Source: PALSA-911 sp963839645 (GTDB lineage: Bacteria > Pseudomonadota > Alphaproteobacteria > Acetobacterales > Acetobacteraceae). From it: a DNA stretch of 64,000 bases. Made by a program: the position numbers and the translations under genes. This document shows positions 19,885-29,323 of this stretch, piece by piece. The stretch lies in the NCBI GenBank assembly GCA_963839645.1, contig CAWIVZ010000007.1:1-64000 (forward strand), given 5' to 3'. The stretch's first letter is position 1. Each line of letters begins with the position of its first letter. The notes beneath the pieces are model-generated. The model was not told the origin of the DNA. It saw only the letters and a program-made list of their open reading frames with translations, and searched no databases.

Positions 19885-21423
19885 ATGCGGCGCATCCTGC
19901 TGGCCACCAGCCTGTTCGTCACGACCCAGGTCATGATGACCCCTCTCACATTGTCCCTCGGCTTCGGCTCGGCGCAGGCGCAAACCCTGCGCATGGCGTT
20001 GCGCCAGGATCCGGACATCCTCGATCCCACCCTGGCGCGCTCCTATGTCGGGCGGATCGTCTTCGCCGGCCTGTGCGACAAGCTGTTCGACATCGACGCC
20101 AAGCTGAACATCGTTCCCCAACTCGCCACCGGCTACGAATGGGCCGATCCCAAAACCCTCGTCATCAAGCTGCGGCCCGGGGTGGTGTTCCATAACGGTG
20201 AGAAGCTGGACGCCGAGGCGGTGAAATACTCGCTGGAACGCCACCTGACGATGCAGGGCAGCTTCCGCCGCAGCGAGATCGGCGTCATCGACCAGATCGA
20301 GATCATCGACCCGCTGACCGTCCGGCTGAAGCTGAAGGCGCCGTCCGTGCCGATCCTGGCCCAGCTTGCCGACCGCGCCGGCATGATCCTGCCGCCCAAG
20401 GCGACCGAGGCCGCGGGCAAGGATTTCGGCGCCCACCCGGTCTGCTCCGGCCCGTTCCGCTTCGTCGAACGCGTGGCGCAGGACCACATCACGCTGGAGC
20501 GCTTTCCGGATTACTGGAACGCGAAGGAGATCCACCTCGACCGCGTGATCTACCAGACCCTGACCGATAGTTCGGTCCGCGTCGCCAATCTGCGCGCGGG
20601 CAGTATCGACCTTTCCGAGCAGATCGCGCCGAATGACGTGGAGCAGGTGAAGAGCGACCCCAAGCTGCGGATCGTTTCCTCCCCCGGCCTCGGCTACCAG
20701 GGGCTGACATTCAACCTGGCCAACGGACCGCGCTCGAAAACGCCGATCGCCCAGAACGCGCTGCTGCGCCAGGCGTTCGAACTGGCGATCGACCGCACCG
20801 CGCTGATCCAGGTGGTGTTCAACGGCCTGTTCCAGCCCACCGCGCAGGCGGTGTCCTCCGGCTCACCCTACTATGTCCCCGCCATCCAGCCGCCGGCCCG
20901 CGACATCGCCCGCGCCAAGGCGCTGATCAAGCAGTCTGGCGTGCCGACGCCGATCGAGGTGACCATGAACGTCACCAACGAGCCGGAAAACCGCCAGCAG
21001 GCCGAGGTCATCCAGTCCATGGTGGCGGAGGCAGGCTTTGACCTGAAGTTGAACACGATGGAATTCGCGTCCTCGCTACAGGCGGAAGCGCGCGGGGATT
21101 ATGAAGTCTACCAGATCGGCTGGTCCGGCCGCGCCGACCCGGACGGCAATACCTACGCATTCCTGCACACCGGCGCCGGGCAGAACACCGGACATTACTC
21201 CAACCCGGTGGTGGACGCGGCGCTGGACGAAGCCCGCACCGTGACCGACGTGGACCAGCGGCGCGCGCTGTATGCCAAGATGTGGCAGCAGGAACGCCAG
21301 GACCTGCCGATCATCTATATCTACCAATGGCAAAACATCGTCGGCATGTCGGCCAAGGTGACCGGCTTCACCCCCGTGCCCGACGGGCTCATCCGGCTGC
21401 AAGGCGTGAGCCTGGCGCCGTGA
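19885..21423 (+). CDS. peptide-type ABC transporter substrate-binding protein (SBP family 5)
   Basis: The start at 19885 gives a signal peptide MRRILLATSLFVTTQV with likely cleavage after AQA. The 512-residue protein shows SBP_bac_5 blocks: LRMALRQDPDILDPTLA, LATGYEWADPKTLVIKLRPGVVFHNGE, SGPFRFVE, LRQAFELAIDRTAL and YQIGWSGRADPDGN. It captures peptides, glutathione or similar ligands for the permeases encoded downstream. A 278-base spacer filled with palindromes separates it from the permeases, which may lower their expression relative to this protein. The matching ATPase genes are not in the window. Confidence 0.9.
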   Translation: MRRILLATSLFVTTQVMMTPLTLSLGFGSAQAQTLRMALRQDPDILDPTLARSYVGRIVFAGLCDKLFDIDAKLNIVPQLATGYEWADPKTLVIKLRPGVVFHNGEKLDAEAVKYSLERHLTMQGSFRRSEIGVIDQIEIIDPLTVRLKLKAPSVPILAQLADRAGMILPPKATEAAGKDFGAHPVCSGPFRFVERVAQDHITLERFPDYWNAKEIHLDRVIYQTLTDSSVRVANLRAGSIDLSEQIAPNDVEQVKSDPKLRIVSSPGLGYQGLTFNLANGPRSKTPIAQNALLRQAFELAIDRTALIQVVFNGLFQPTAQAVSSGSPYYVPAIQPPARDIARAKALIKQSGVPTPIEVTMNVTNEPENRQQAEVIQSMVAEAGFDLKLNTMEFASSLQAEARGDYEVYQIGWSGRADPDGNTYAFLHTGAGQNTGHYSNPVVDAALDEARTVTDVDQRRALYAKMWQQERQDLPIIYIYQWQNIVGMSAKVTGFTPVPDGLIRLQGVSLAP

Positions 21424-21690
21424 GGAAGGTTGGGGCTTTGCCCCAAACCCCAGGAGGGGCCCTGCCCCCTGCGTCTGCTTCGCAGCCACAGCCCGCAAGG
21501 GAACTTGTTCCCTTGACCCTTTTGAATGGGTTTGTTGGGAAGAGGGCCGGGCAAGTGCCTATCAACGGCTATGACGGTTCGGCCCTCTTCCCAACAAACC
21601 CGTCCATGGGGTTGAGGGGACGAGTCCCCTCACGGGTGCAGGGCAGAGCCCTGCCGGGGTCTGGGGCGGAGCCCCAGCCTTGCTTACAGG
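21424..21690. repeat. GC-rich mosaic of hairpins around a 22-bp inverted repeat
   Basis: The spacer is packed with short palindromes such as GGGGCTTTGCCCC, AAGGGAACTTGTTCCCTT, GAGGGGACGAGTCCCCTC, CAGGGCAGAGCCCTG and CTGGGGCGGAGCCCCAG. At its centre a perfect 22-bp inverted repeat (21528-21549 and 21580-21601) encloses a 30-base loop with its own small hairpin. Similar hairpin-dense intergenic repeats are common in Acetobacteraceae genomes, from memory. Between a binding protein and its permeases such an element could protect the upstream mRNA or attenuate downstream transcription, as REP sequences do in malE-malF. Only one copy is in the window. Confidence 0.85.
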
Positions 21691-21701
21691 CGCCGTCGCT
21701 G

Positions 21702-22640
21702 ATGCTTGCACGCCGGGTGGCGCAGGTGGTGCCGACGTTGGTGTTGGTGAGTTTGCTGGTTTTCGGCTTGCAGCAGCTAATGCCCGGCGATCCGGCGATC
21801 ATTCTGGCCGGGGAGGAGCGGGGCGACCCGGTGGTTCTGGCGCAGATCCGCAGCGAGTTGTGGCTCGATCGGTCCTTGCCCGAGCAGTATCTGCATTGGG
21901 TAGGCAATCTGCTGCACGGCAATCTCGGGTTTTCCTGGCGCATTCGCCAGCCGGTGAGCGAACTGGTGCTGACCAAGCTGCCGGTGACTTTGCAGCTGGG
22001 GGTGATGGCGTTCTGCATCGCGCTGCTGATCGGCATTCCCGCGGGGATTTTCGCTGCGGTAAAAAAGAACACGGCCTGGGATTATCTGGCCAGTTTCGTC
22101 GGCCTGGCGGGGCTGTCGACGCCGAACTTCTGGCTCGGGATCATGCTGATCCTGCTGGTGTCGGTGCAACTCGGTTGGCTGCCGCCGTCGGGATATGTGC
22201 CGCTGGACGTGGATTGGCGCCAGTCGCTGGCGACCACGATCATGCCGGCTTTCGTGCTGGGCAACGCCATCGCCGCCGTGCTGATGCGCCATACGCGTAG
22301 TGCGATGCTGACGGCCCTGGATCAGGATTACGTCCGCACCGCCCGGGCGAAGGGACTGACGGAGTGGCGCGTGGTGCTGCGCCATGCGCTGCGCAACGCG
22401 CTGGTGCCGGTGGTGACGCTGGGGGCGCTGGAACTGGGTACGCTGTTCTCGGGCGCGGTGCTGACCGAGCAGGTGTTTTCCATCCCTGGCTTCGGCAAAC
22501 TGGTCGTCGATGCCGTGTTCAACCGCGACTATCCGGTGGTGCAGGGGGTGGTGTTGGTGACCGCGTTCCTGTTCGTGATGCTGAACCTGATCGCGGACGT
22601 TTTGTACGTGGTGATCAACCCACGCTTGCGGGTGGCATGA
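21702..22640 (+). CDS. peptide ABC transporter permease, DppB-like
   Basis: The start at 21702 gives 312 residues opening MLARRVAQVVPTLVLVSLLVFGL, the standard DppB/GsiC start with a first membrane helix and PGDPA. The permease EAA-like motif appears as YVRTARAKGLTEWRVVLRHALRNALVPV, the site where the ATPase docks. It ends FLFVMLNLIADVLYVVINPRLR. Six membrane segments are visible. The stop overlaps the next permease as ATGA. It forms the inner-membrane channel with the DppC-like partner. Confidence 0.9.
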   Translation: MLARRVAQVVPTLVLVSLLVFGLQQLMPGDPAIILAGEERGDPVVLAQIRSELWLDRSLPEQYLHWVGNLLHGNLGFSWRIRQPVSELVLTKLPVTLQLGVMAFCIALLIGIPAGIFAAVKKNTAWDYLASFVGLAGLSTPNFWLGIMLILLVSVQLGWLPPSGYVPLDVDWRQSLATTIMPAFVLGNAIAAVLMRHTRSAMLTALDQDYVRTARAKGLTEWRVVLRHALRNALVPVVTLGALELGTLFSGAVLTEQVFSIPGFGKLVVDAVFNRDYPVVQGVVLVTAFLFVMLNLIADVLYVVINPRLRVA

Positions 22641-23491
22641 GCGGTACGGCGAGAAGTCCTGCCCGGCTGGCCTGGGCGCGCTTCGTGCGCCGGCGCGCGG
22701 CGGTGGCCGGGCTGGCGGTGATCGTGATTTTCGTGTTTTCCGCCGTTTTGGCCCCGCTGATCGCACCGTACGATCCGATCGCCACAAGCTGGTCGGCGGT
22801 TCGCAAGGCGCCTTCGGCCGCGCATTGGCTGGGCACGGACGAGAACGGTCGGGACGTGCTGGCGCGGGTGATCTTCGGTGCCCGCGCCTCGATGCTGGCG
22901 GGCGTGGTGTCGGTGTTGATCGCAGCGGGGATTGGCGTTCCTTCCGGGTTGCTGGCGGGGTTTGCCGGTGGCTGGATCGATGCGGTGCTGAGCCGGATCG
23001 TCGATGCCATGCTGGCCTGTCCGTTCCTGATCCTGGCGATCGCGTTGGCGGCCTTCCTGGGGCCGGACCTGAAGAACGCGATGATCGCCATCGGCGTTAC
23101 CGCCGCGCCGGTGTTCATGCGGGTGGCGCGCGGGGCGGCGATGGATGTGGCCGGGAACGATTACGTGGAGGCGGCGCGCGCGCTGGGCAATCCGCCATGG
23201 CGGGTGGCGGTTCGCCATGTGCTGCCGAACATTATTCCGCCGGTGCTGGTGCAGGGCACGCTGGCGATCGCCACCGCGATCATTGCCGAGGCGAGCTTGT
23301 CATTCCTCGGCCTGGGCCAGCAGCCGCCGGAACCGAGCTGGGGCTCGATGCTGAACGCCGCGCAGCGCTTCCTCATCCAGGCGCCTTGGCTGGCGGTGTT
23401 TCCGGGCCTGGCGATCTTCCTTTGCGTGCTGTCGTTCAACCTTGTTGGCGATGGATTGCGGGATGCGCTGGACCCGCGGCAGCGCACATAG
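22637..23491 (+). CDS. peptide ABC transporter permease, DppC-like
   Basis: The 284-residue protein has an N-terminal helix followed by PLIAPYDPIATSW and HWLGTDENGRDVLARVIFGAR, the conserved DppC segment. The EAA motif is DYVEAARALGNPPWRVAVRHVLPNIIPPV, and it ends LSFNLVGDGLRDALDPRQR. It pairs with the DppB-like gene through a four-base overlap. It ends eight bases before the convergent comM stop, so there is no room for a separate terminator. No ATP-binding gene follows, so the ATPase must be encoded elsewhere. Confidence 0.9.
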   Translation: MSGTARSPARLAWARFVRRRAAVAGLAVIVIFVFSAVLAPLIAPYDPIATSWSAVRKAPSAAHWLGTDENGRDVLARVIFGARASMLAGVVSVLIAAGIGVPSGLLAGFAGGWIDAVLSRIVDAMLACPFLILAIALAAFLGPDLKNAMIAIGVTAAPVFMRVARGAAMDVAGNDYVEAARALGNPPWRVAVRHVLPNIIPPVLVQGTLAIATAIIAEASLSFLGLGQQPPEPSWGSMLNAAQRFLIQAPWLAVFPGLAIFLCVLSFNLVGDGLRDALDPRQRT

Positions 23492-23498
23492 GGTTGGA

Positions 23499-25004
23499 TC
23501 ACACCCGCCGGCCCGGCATCCGGTGGCGGAACGCCAGGGCCTCCGCCACATGGGCCCGTGCCACCGCGGTGGTGCCGGCCAGATCGGCGATGCTGCGGGC
23601 CACGCGCAGCACCCGCGTATAGCCGCGCGGCGAGAGGCGCAGCTTCTCCATCGCCCGCTCGGCCAGATCCTGCGCGTCGCTGGCCAGCTGCACCTCGCGC
23701 GAATCCGCCTCCGCGTTGCTTGCCGCGCCGTCCGCGCCGTAGCGCTGCCGCTGTGCCTGGCGCGCGCGCGCGACCCGGGCCGCCACGGCGGAGCTCGGCT
23801 CGCCGGGGGGGGCGCGGGCCAGTTCGGCGGCCGAGGCCGGCTGCACTTCCACCGTCAGGTCCATCCGGTCGATCACCGGGCCGCTGATGCGGTTCTGGTA
23901 GTCCTCCCCGCAGCGCGGCGCCCGGCCGCATTCGCGTCCGCCGTCACCCAGATAGCCGCAGCGGCACGGGTTCATCGCCGCGATCAGTTGGAACCGGGCG
24001 GGATAGGTCACATGTGCCTTGGCGCGGGAGACCGTGGTCCTGCCGCTTTCCATCGGTCCCCGCAGGGCTTCCAGCGCCTGGGAGGGGAATTCCGGGAGTT
24101 CATCCAGGAACAGCACGCCGCGATGCGCCAGGGAAACCTCGCCCGGCTTGGCCCGAGCCCCGCCGCCGGTCAGCGCCGCCTGGGAGGCGCTGTGATGCGG
24201 TTCGCGGAACGGCGGGCGCATGACCAGGCGCCCGCCATCGAGCATACCCGCCACCGAATGGATCATGCTGACCTCCAGCGCCTGCTGCGGCGTCAGGTCC
24301 GGCAGCAGCCCCGGTAGGCGTGCCGCAAGCATGGACTTGCCCGAGCCGGGCGAGCCCATCAGCAGGAGGTTATGACCGCCGGCGGCGGCGATCTCGAGCG
24401 CCCGCTTGGCGGTCTCCATGCCCTTCACGTCCGACAGGCAAGGCCCGCGCCCGGCTTCCGCAACGCCCGCCGGTTCCGGTGGGGTAAGCACCTGCGTTCC
24501 CCGGAAATGATTGATCAATGACAACAGGTCGGTGCCGGCCAGGACCTCGATCCGCCCGGCCCAGGCGGCCTCGCCGCCCTGGCTCGCCGGACAGATCAGG
24601 CCGAGCTCCCGCGTGGAGGCGCCGATGGCCGCGGGCAAAACGCCGGCCACCGCGTTCAATGATCCATCCAGCGACAACTCGCCGAGCGCGGCGAAGCCGG
24701 CCATTTCCTCGCGCGGCACCACTTCCATCGCGGCGAGCACGCCAAGCGCGATCGGCAGGTCGAAATGGGATCCTTCCTTCAGCAGGTCGGCCGGCGCCAG
24801 ATTTATCAGCACCCGCTTGGGCGGCAGCGCCAGGCCCATGGCGGTGAGGGCGGCGCGCACCCGCTCGCGCGCCTCGCCCACAGCCTTGTCGGGCAGGCCA
24901 ACGACCAGAAACGCGGGTAGGCCGGACGAGATCTGCACCTGGACCTCCACCGGCACCGCATCGATACCGGAGAAGGCGAAGGACTGGACGCGGGCAATGG
25001 TCAT
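23499..25004 (-). CDS. comM: YifB/ComM-family AAA+ ATPase
   Basis: The 501-residue protein has an N-terminal Lon-protease-like domain (residues 1-170, with VEVQVQISSGLPAFLVVGLPDKAV), then a Mg-chelatase-type AAA+ domain. The latter shows Walker A GSPGSGKSM near 220, Walker B GVLFLDELPEF, and a Cys cluster (NPCRCGYLGDGGRECGRAPRC). ComM is a hexameric helicase that promotes branch migration when taken-up DNA is integrated during natural transformation. Length and motif order are normal and no frame break is seen. Confidence 0.92.
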   Translation of the reverse strand: MTIARVQSFAFSGIDAVPVEVQVQISSGLPAFLVVGLPDKAVGEARERVRAALTAMGLALPPKRVLINLAPADLLKEGSHFDLPIALGVLAAMEVVPREEMAGFAALGELSLDGSLNAVAGVLPAAIGASTRELGLICPASQGGEAAWAGRIEVLAGTDLLSLINHFRGTQVLTPPEPAGVAEAGRGPCLSDVKGMETAKRALEIAAAGGHNLLLMGSPGSGKSMLAARLPGLLPDLTPQQALEVSMIHSVAGMLDGGRLVMRPPFREPHHSASQAALTGGGARAKPGEVSLAHRGVLFLDELPEFPSQALEALRGPMESGRTTVSRAKAHVTYPARFQLIAAMNPCRCGYLGDGGRECGRAPRCGEDYQNRISGPVIDRMDLTVEVQPASAAELARAPPGEPSSAVAARVARARQAQRQRYGADGAASNAEADSREVQLASDAQDLAERAMEKLRLSPRGYTRVLRVARSIADLAGTTAVARAHVAEALAFRHRMPGRRV

Positions 25005-25076
25005 GCACGCTATGGTAGTAAGTTAGCGCGTGGACGTCATCCTATTTAAACGTATAAATTGTATTCGTGGCCAGAA

Positions 25077-26115
25077 TCATTTGCGCTCCCCGAACCCCGT
25101 CAGGAACCGGGTCAGCAGCGCGCCCAGCACATCGACGTTGTAGCCGCCCTCCTGCACGATCGCCGTCGGCAGGCGTGTCGCCCCGATCATCGCGCCGGCA
25201 CGGGCGAACCCGTCCTCGGTCACGGCGAGCGCGTTCAGCGGCTCGTCCTTCGACGCGTCGAAGCCCAGGCTGACCACCAGCGCATCCGGCTGGAAACGGC
25301 CGATCTCGGCCATGCCGGAGGCAATGGCGGCCAGCCAGCCCTCGTCGCCGGTGCCGAAGGCCAGCGGGAAATTCAGGTTGAACCCGGTGCCGGCGCCGTT
25401 GCCGCGTTCGCCGGGGTGGCCGGTGTACCAGGGGTAATAGCGGTTGGGATCGCCGTGCACGGAGACGAACAGCACGTCGGCGCGGTCGTAGAAGATCCCC
25501 TGCGTGCCGTTGCCGTGATGGCTGTCGATATCCAGCACCGCCACGCGCTGCGCGCCGCGCGCCAGCAGGCGTTCCGCCGCCAGCGCGGCATTGTTCAGGT
25601 AGCAATGCCCGCCCGCCCGCGCCGCGTAGGTGTGATGCCCGGGCGGCCGCGCCAGGGCGTAGGCGCTGCGTCCGGCCGCCCCTTCTTCCGCCGCCGCGAT
25701 CGCGCCGGCGGCCGCCGAGGCAGCCGCCGCCCAGGTGTGCCGGCCGATCGGGCAGGAGGTGTCCGCGGTGAACCATCCGGTCTGCCCGGTGATATGCGGC
25801 GGCATCACCGCGCCGTTGGCCAGCATCTCCGGCGAGGGATGCACGTTCGCCACCATCTCCGGCCCCGCATCGCCCAGCGCGGCCCAGGCATCGAAGCCGT
25901 GTTGCAGGAAATCCAGATACGCCGCCGGATGCACGGTTTGCAGCAGGTTCGCGGCCGATGTCCCCCGGCGCCGTCACCTCCAGCCCCATCGCGTGGCACG
26001 CTTCCAGCAGCGCCTCCGCCCGGGCCGGAACCTCGAAATTCGGCCGGACCTCGCCCCGCACCAGAAAGAATGCCGGCGTGTGGTTCAGTTGAACCGGGTT
26101 CCAGAATGCCTTCAT
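25077..26115 (-). CDS. histone-deacetylase-family amidohydrolase, one frame break
   Basis: The protein is about 345 residues when joined across one extra base near 25955. Its start (MKAFWNPVQLNHTPAFFLVRG) matches bacterial acetylpolyamine amidohydrolase-like proteins. Zinc and catalytic motifs are complete: ARPPGHHTYAARAGGHCYLNN with the His pair, VLDIDSHHGNGTQGIFY with zinc ligands, SLGFDASKDEP and VQEGGY with the active-site Tyr. These enzymes remove acetyl groups from polyamines, small amides or protein lysines. It is divergent from the M81 peptidase gene, 79 bases apart. Confidence 0.87.
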
Positions 26116-26194
26116 GGCGATGTCCTCAGGGGCTAGGATGGGGGTGCGGGTCGCAACCTATCCCCGCGTGTCCTTTTGGGGGAGAGCCTGATCC

Positions 26195-27709
26195 ATGAGC
26201 CTGCGCATCGCCATCGGCGGTTTCCTGCACGAAAGCCACTCTTTCGCCCCGCGCCCGACCACTTTCTCCGACTTCGTCCAGCCCGGCGGCTTTCCGCCGC
26301 TGCAGCGCGGCGCCGGCCTGATCGAGGCGTTACGCGATACGGCCGTGCCCATCGCCGGCGCCATCGCCGCGGCGGGGCAGGGCGTGAAGCTGGTTCCGCT
26401 CGCCTGGGCGGTGGCCAACCCCGCCGGCCCTGTGCAGGACGAGGCGTTCGAGCGGATGTCGGCCATGATCTGCGCCGAACTGTCCGATGCGTTGTCGGCA
26501 GCACCGTTGGACGGGATCTATCTGGACCTGCACGGCGCCATGCTGTCCGACCATTTCCCCGATGCCGAGGGCGAATTGCTCCGCCGGGTCCGCGCCATCG
26601 CCGGGCCGGACCTGCCGATCACCATCAGCCTGGATCCGCACGCCAACCTCACCGCCGCCATGGTGCGCCTGGCCGACGCGGCGGTGCCCTATCGCACCTA
26701 TCCGCATGTGGACATGCGCGAGGCCGGCGCCCAGGCGATGAAGCTGCTGCTGGCCCGCATCGCCCGCGGCGCGCCGTGGGCCAGGAGCTTCCGCCAGCTG
26801 GATTTCTGGATCCCGATCACCAGCCAATGCACCCTGATGCCGCCGATGCAGCCGGTGATGACCGAGCGCGCGGCACTGGCAGAGCAGGCAGGCTTGGCCG
26901 AACTCGCCTTCTGCTTCGGCTTTCCCTACGCCGATTTCCCCGATTGCGGCGTCGCGATCGCCGCCTATGCCGACACCCAGGCCGAGGCGGACACGGCGGC
27001 GGACGCGCTTCGCCGCCTATATCGCGGCGCGGGAGACCGATTTCCTGCAGGGCATCCTCGATGCCCCGACGGCTGTGGCCGAGGCGATCGCCGCGCGGAG
27101 TTCCGCACGGTCCGGTGGTGATCGCCGACACCCAGGACAATCCCGGTGGCGGTGGCCACGGGGACACCACCGGCATTCTGGCCGAACTCGTGCGCCAGGG
27201 GGCCAGCGGCGCCGTGGTGTGCCTGATCAACGACGCGGAAAGCGCCGAGGCCTGCCACGCGGCCGGGCAGGGGGCATCTGTCCCGCTGTCCCTGGGCGGC
27301 AAATCGGACGGAGCTCCCTTCGCCTGTACCGCCGTCGTCCGAGCGCTGACCGATGGCCGCTTCACGCTCACCGGCCCGATGGGTGCGGGCAATCCCGGCC
27401 GAACTTGGGCCCTGCGCCGTGGTGGAGGTCGAGCCGGGCATCCAGGTGGTCATCGTCAGCCGCAAGATGCAGGCCTACGACCAGGCGATCCTGCGCCATG
27501 TCGGGATCGAGCCGAAAGACTGCCCGATCCTGGTGTTGAAATCCTCGGTGCATTTCCGTGCCGATTTCGGCCCGATCGCCTCGCATGTGATCGTCGCCGC
27601 CGCGCCCGGCCCGGTGGTGGCCGATCCCGCGACGCTGACATTCAGCAATCTGCGGCCGGGGCTGCGGCTGCGCCCCGGCTCCAATCAGCGGATCGCGGCC
27701 AGCACCTGA
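26195..27709 (+). CDS. M81 family metallopeptidase (MlrC-like), frame-broken
   Basis: About 500 residues can be read in order: RIAIGGFLHESHSFAP, DGIYLDLHGAM, ISLDPHANLTA, then VVIADTQDNPGGGGHGDTT, SAEACHAAGQG, and a C-terminal VIVSRKMQAYDQAILRHVGIEPKDCPILVLKSSVHFRADF. This is the layout of the MlrC family, metallopeptidases named from microcystin breakdown but widespread near peptide transporters. Frame changes near 27008, 27105 and 27398 each equal one extra base. The 3' end overlaps the convergent sugar kinase gene by 25 bases. The natural substrate is probably a small cyclic or modified peptide, which is inference. Confidence 0.82.
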
Positions 27710-28608
27710 TCGGCGGTCGGGATCGGCGCCACCGCGCCGTAGCCGGTGCAGGCCAGCGCCGCCGCCACGCCGGCATAGCGCGCGGCGGCCTCGGGTTCGT
27801 CCCCGGCCAGGATGCGCGCGAGGAAGGCGCCGCAGAACGTGTCGCCGGCGCCGGTGGCATCCACCACGTCCACCTTGAACGGTGGCACCCGTACCCGCCG
27901 GTCCGCTGTCGCCACATAGGCGCCCTCGGCCCCCATCTTCAGCACCACCGTCTGCGAGCCGAGACGCAGGTAGAAATCCAGAATGGCCTGGGGTTCGGTC
28001 AGCCCGGTCAGCGCCGCGGCATCCTCCAAACCCGGAAAGGCGAAATCCGCCTGGGCGATCGCCGCATGCGTCACCGCCGCGGCGCGGGACGCCGGCCACA
28101 GGCGCGGGCGGTAATTGGTATCGTAGGCCACCTTCACGCCGTTGCGCCGGGCGATATCGATGGCGGCGAACACCGCATCCGCCGCGCTGGCCGAAATCGC
28201 CTGGCTGATCCCGGAGGCATAGAGCATTCGCGCCCCGGCGATCGCCGCCGCCGGCAGATCGGCGGGTCCGTAGAAGCTCGCCGCGGAAGCGTTTCGATAG
28301 AAAAGAAAATGATGTCCGCGCTCGTCATGGGTGACGAAATAGACCGCCGTCGGATGGGCGGCGGACCGCAGCACCGTGGCGGTATCCACCCCCTCCCGCC
28401 GCCACAGTTCCAGAAAGCGATCCCCGGCGGGATCCTCGCCGATCGCGGTGATATATCCAGTTCGCGCGCCCTGCCGCGATGCGGCGATCGCCGCATTGGA
28501 GGTATCTCCGCCAAACCCCTGAAGGTAGAGCATACGTCCATCGGACTGAACGGGCAGTTGGTTGAATTCCAGCATCGGTTCGCCCATGCACAGCAGATCG
28601 ACGCTCAC
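27685..28608 (-). CDS. kdgK: PfkB-family sugar kinase, probable 2-keto-3-deoxygluconate kinase
   Basis: The 307-residue protein opens LLCMGEPMLEFNQ and has the PfkB first signature around GGDTSNAAIAASRQGA. It shows YDTNYRPRLWP (typical of KdgK), and the second signature VDVVDATGAGDTFCGAF with the catalytic Asp. It phosphorylates 2-keto-3-deoxygluconate to KDPG. It overlaps the start of the KDPG-type aldolase gene upstream on the same strand by four bases, so the two enzymes form consecutive steps of one pathway. Confidence 0.85.
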   Translation of the reverse strand: MSVDLLCMGEPMLEFNQLPVQSDGRMLYLQGFGGDTSNAAIAASRQGARTGYITAIGEDPAGDRFLELWRREGVDTATVLRSAAHPTAVYFVTHDERGHHFLFYRNASAASFYGPADLPAAAIAGARMLYASGISQAISASAADAVFAAIDIARRNGVKVAYDTNYRPRLWPASRAAAVTHAAIAQADFAFPGLEDAAALTGLTEPQAILDFYLRLGSQTVVLKMGAEGAYVATADRRVRVPPFKVDVVDATGAGDTFCGAFLARILAGDEPEAAARYAGVAAALACTGYGAVAPIPTADQVLAAIR

Positions 28609-29219
28609 GGCAGCATCACCTGCCGGGCCACTTTCTCGATCGCGTCACGGTCCCCGGCGGCGATCTTCGTCTCGTCCACCAATGCCCCGCCCATGCCGAC
28701 GAAGGCCGCGCCGGCGCCGAGGAAGGCCCGCACATTGCCTGGCTCCACGCCGCCGGTTGGGCAGAACGCCACGCCTGGAAAGACGCTGCACAAGGCCTTG
28801 ATATGTCCCGGACCACCGGCGGAGGAGGCGGGAAAGATCTTCACCACGTCCGCCCCGCCCGCCAGCGCCGCGCGCACTTCGGTTGGCGTCAGCGCCCCCA
28901 GCATCAGTGCCGCACCGGCATCCCGGCAGGGCGCCGACAATTCCGGGTCCACCCAGGGTGCGACGATGAAGCGCGCACCAGCGGCGAGGCACGCCTCGGC
29001 GGTTGCCCGGTCCGGCACGGTGCCGGCGCCGACCAGCAGGTCGGGGTCGACAGCCAGATCGCGGATCAGTTCCACCGCGTGCGGCACCGTGAGGGTGATC
29101 TCGAAGATGGAAATGCCGGCATCGCGCAGCCACTGCACCGCCGTGATGGCGTGCCGTGTTTCGCGTGTGCGCACCACCGGCACCACCCGCGCTCGGCGCA
29201 GTCGATCGATCAAATTCAT
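28605..29219 (-). CDS. eda: KDPG/KHG aldolase-family protein
   Basis: The 204-residue class I aldolase has the Schiff-base lysine K127 in DVVKIFPAS, the catalytic glutamate E40 in IFEITLTV, VGAGTV and the phosphate-binding CPTGGVEPGN. It cleaves 2-keto-3-deoxy-6-phosphogluconate to pyruvate and glyceraldehyde 3-phosphate. In E. coli Eda an Arg (R49, in EVTLRT) follows the glutamate and helps bind the substrate carboxylate; here that position is Thr44. The exact substrate may therefore differ from KDPG. It is co-transcribed with the kinase. Confidence 0.82.
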   Translation of the reverse strand: MNLIDRLRRARVVPVVRTRETRHAITAVQWLRDAGISIFEITLTVPHAVELIRDLAVDPDLLVGAGTVPDRATAEACLAAGARFIVAPWVDPELSAPCRDAGAALMLGALTPTEVRAALAGGADVVKIFPASSAGGPGHIKALCSVFPGVAFCPTGGVEPGNVRAFLGAGAAFVGMGGALVDETKIAAGDRDAIEKVARQVMLP

Positions 29220-29323
29220 CGCGTTCCCTCCTGGTCCGCGCCGGAAATTGCCACGCGCGCGTGGCCGCGAATAGGGTGGTGACTGCGCCAGAGTGTCCGG
29301 ACGGGGCGGGTAGCGGGCCCGGC

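Noticed and set aside
26176..29274. 1032-codon open frame on the plus strand
   Set aside because: It only contains fragments of the M81 gene in one part and runs antisense to kinase and aldolase genes that have clear motifs. Long antisense frames are expected in GC-rich DNA.
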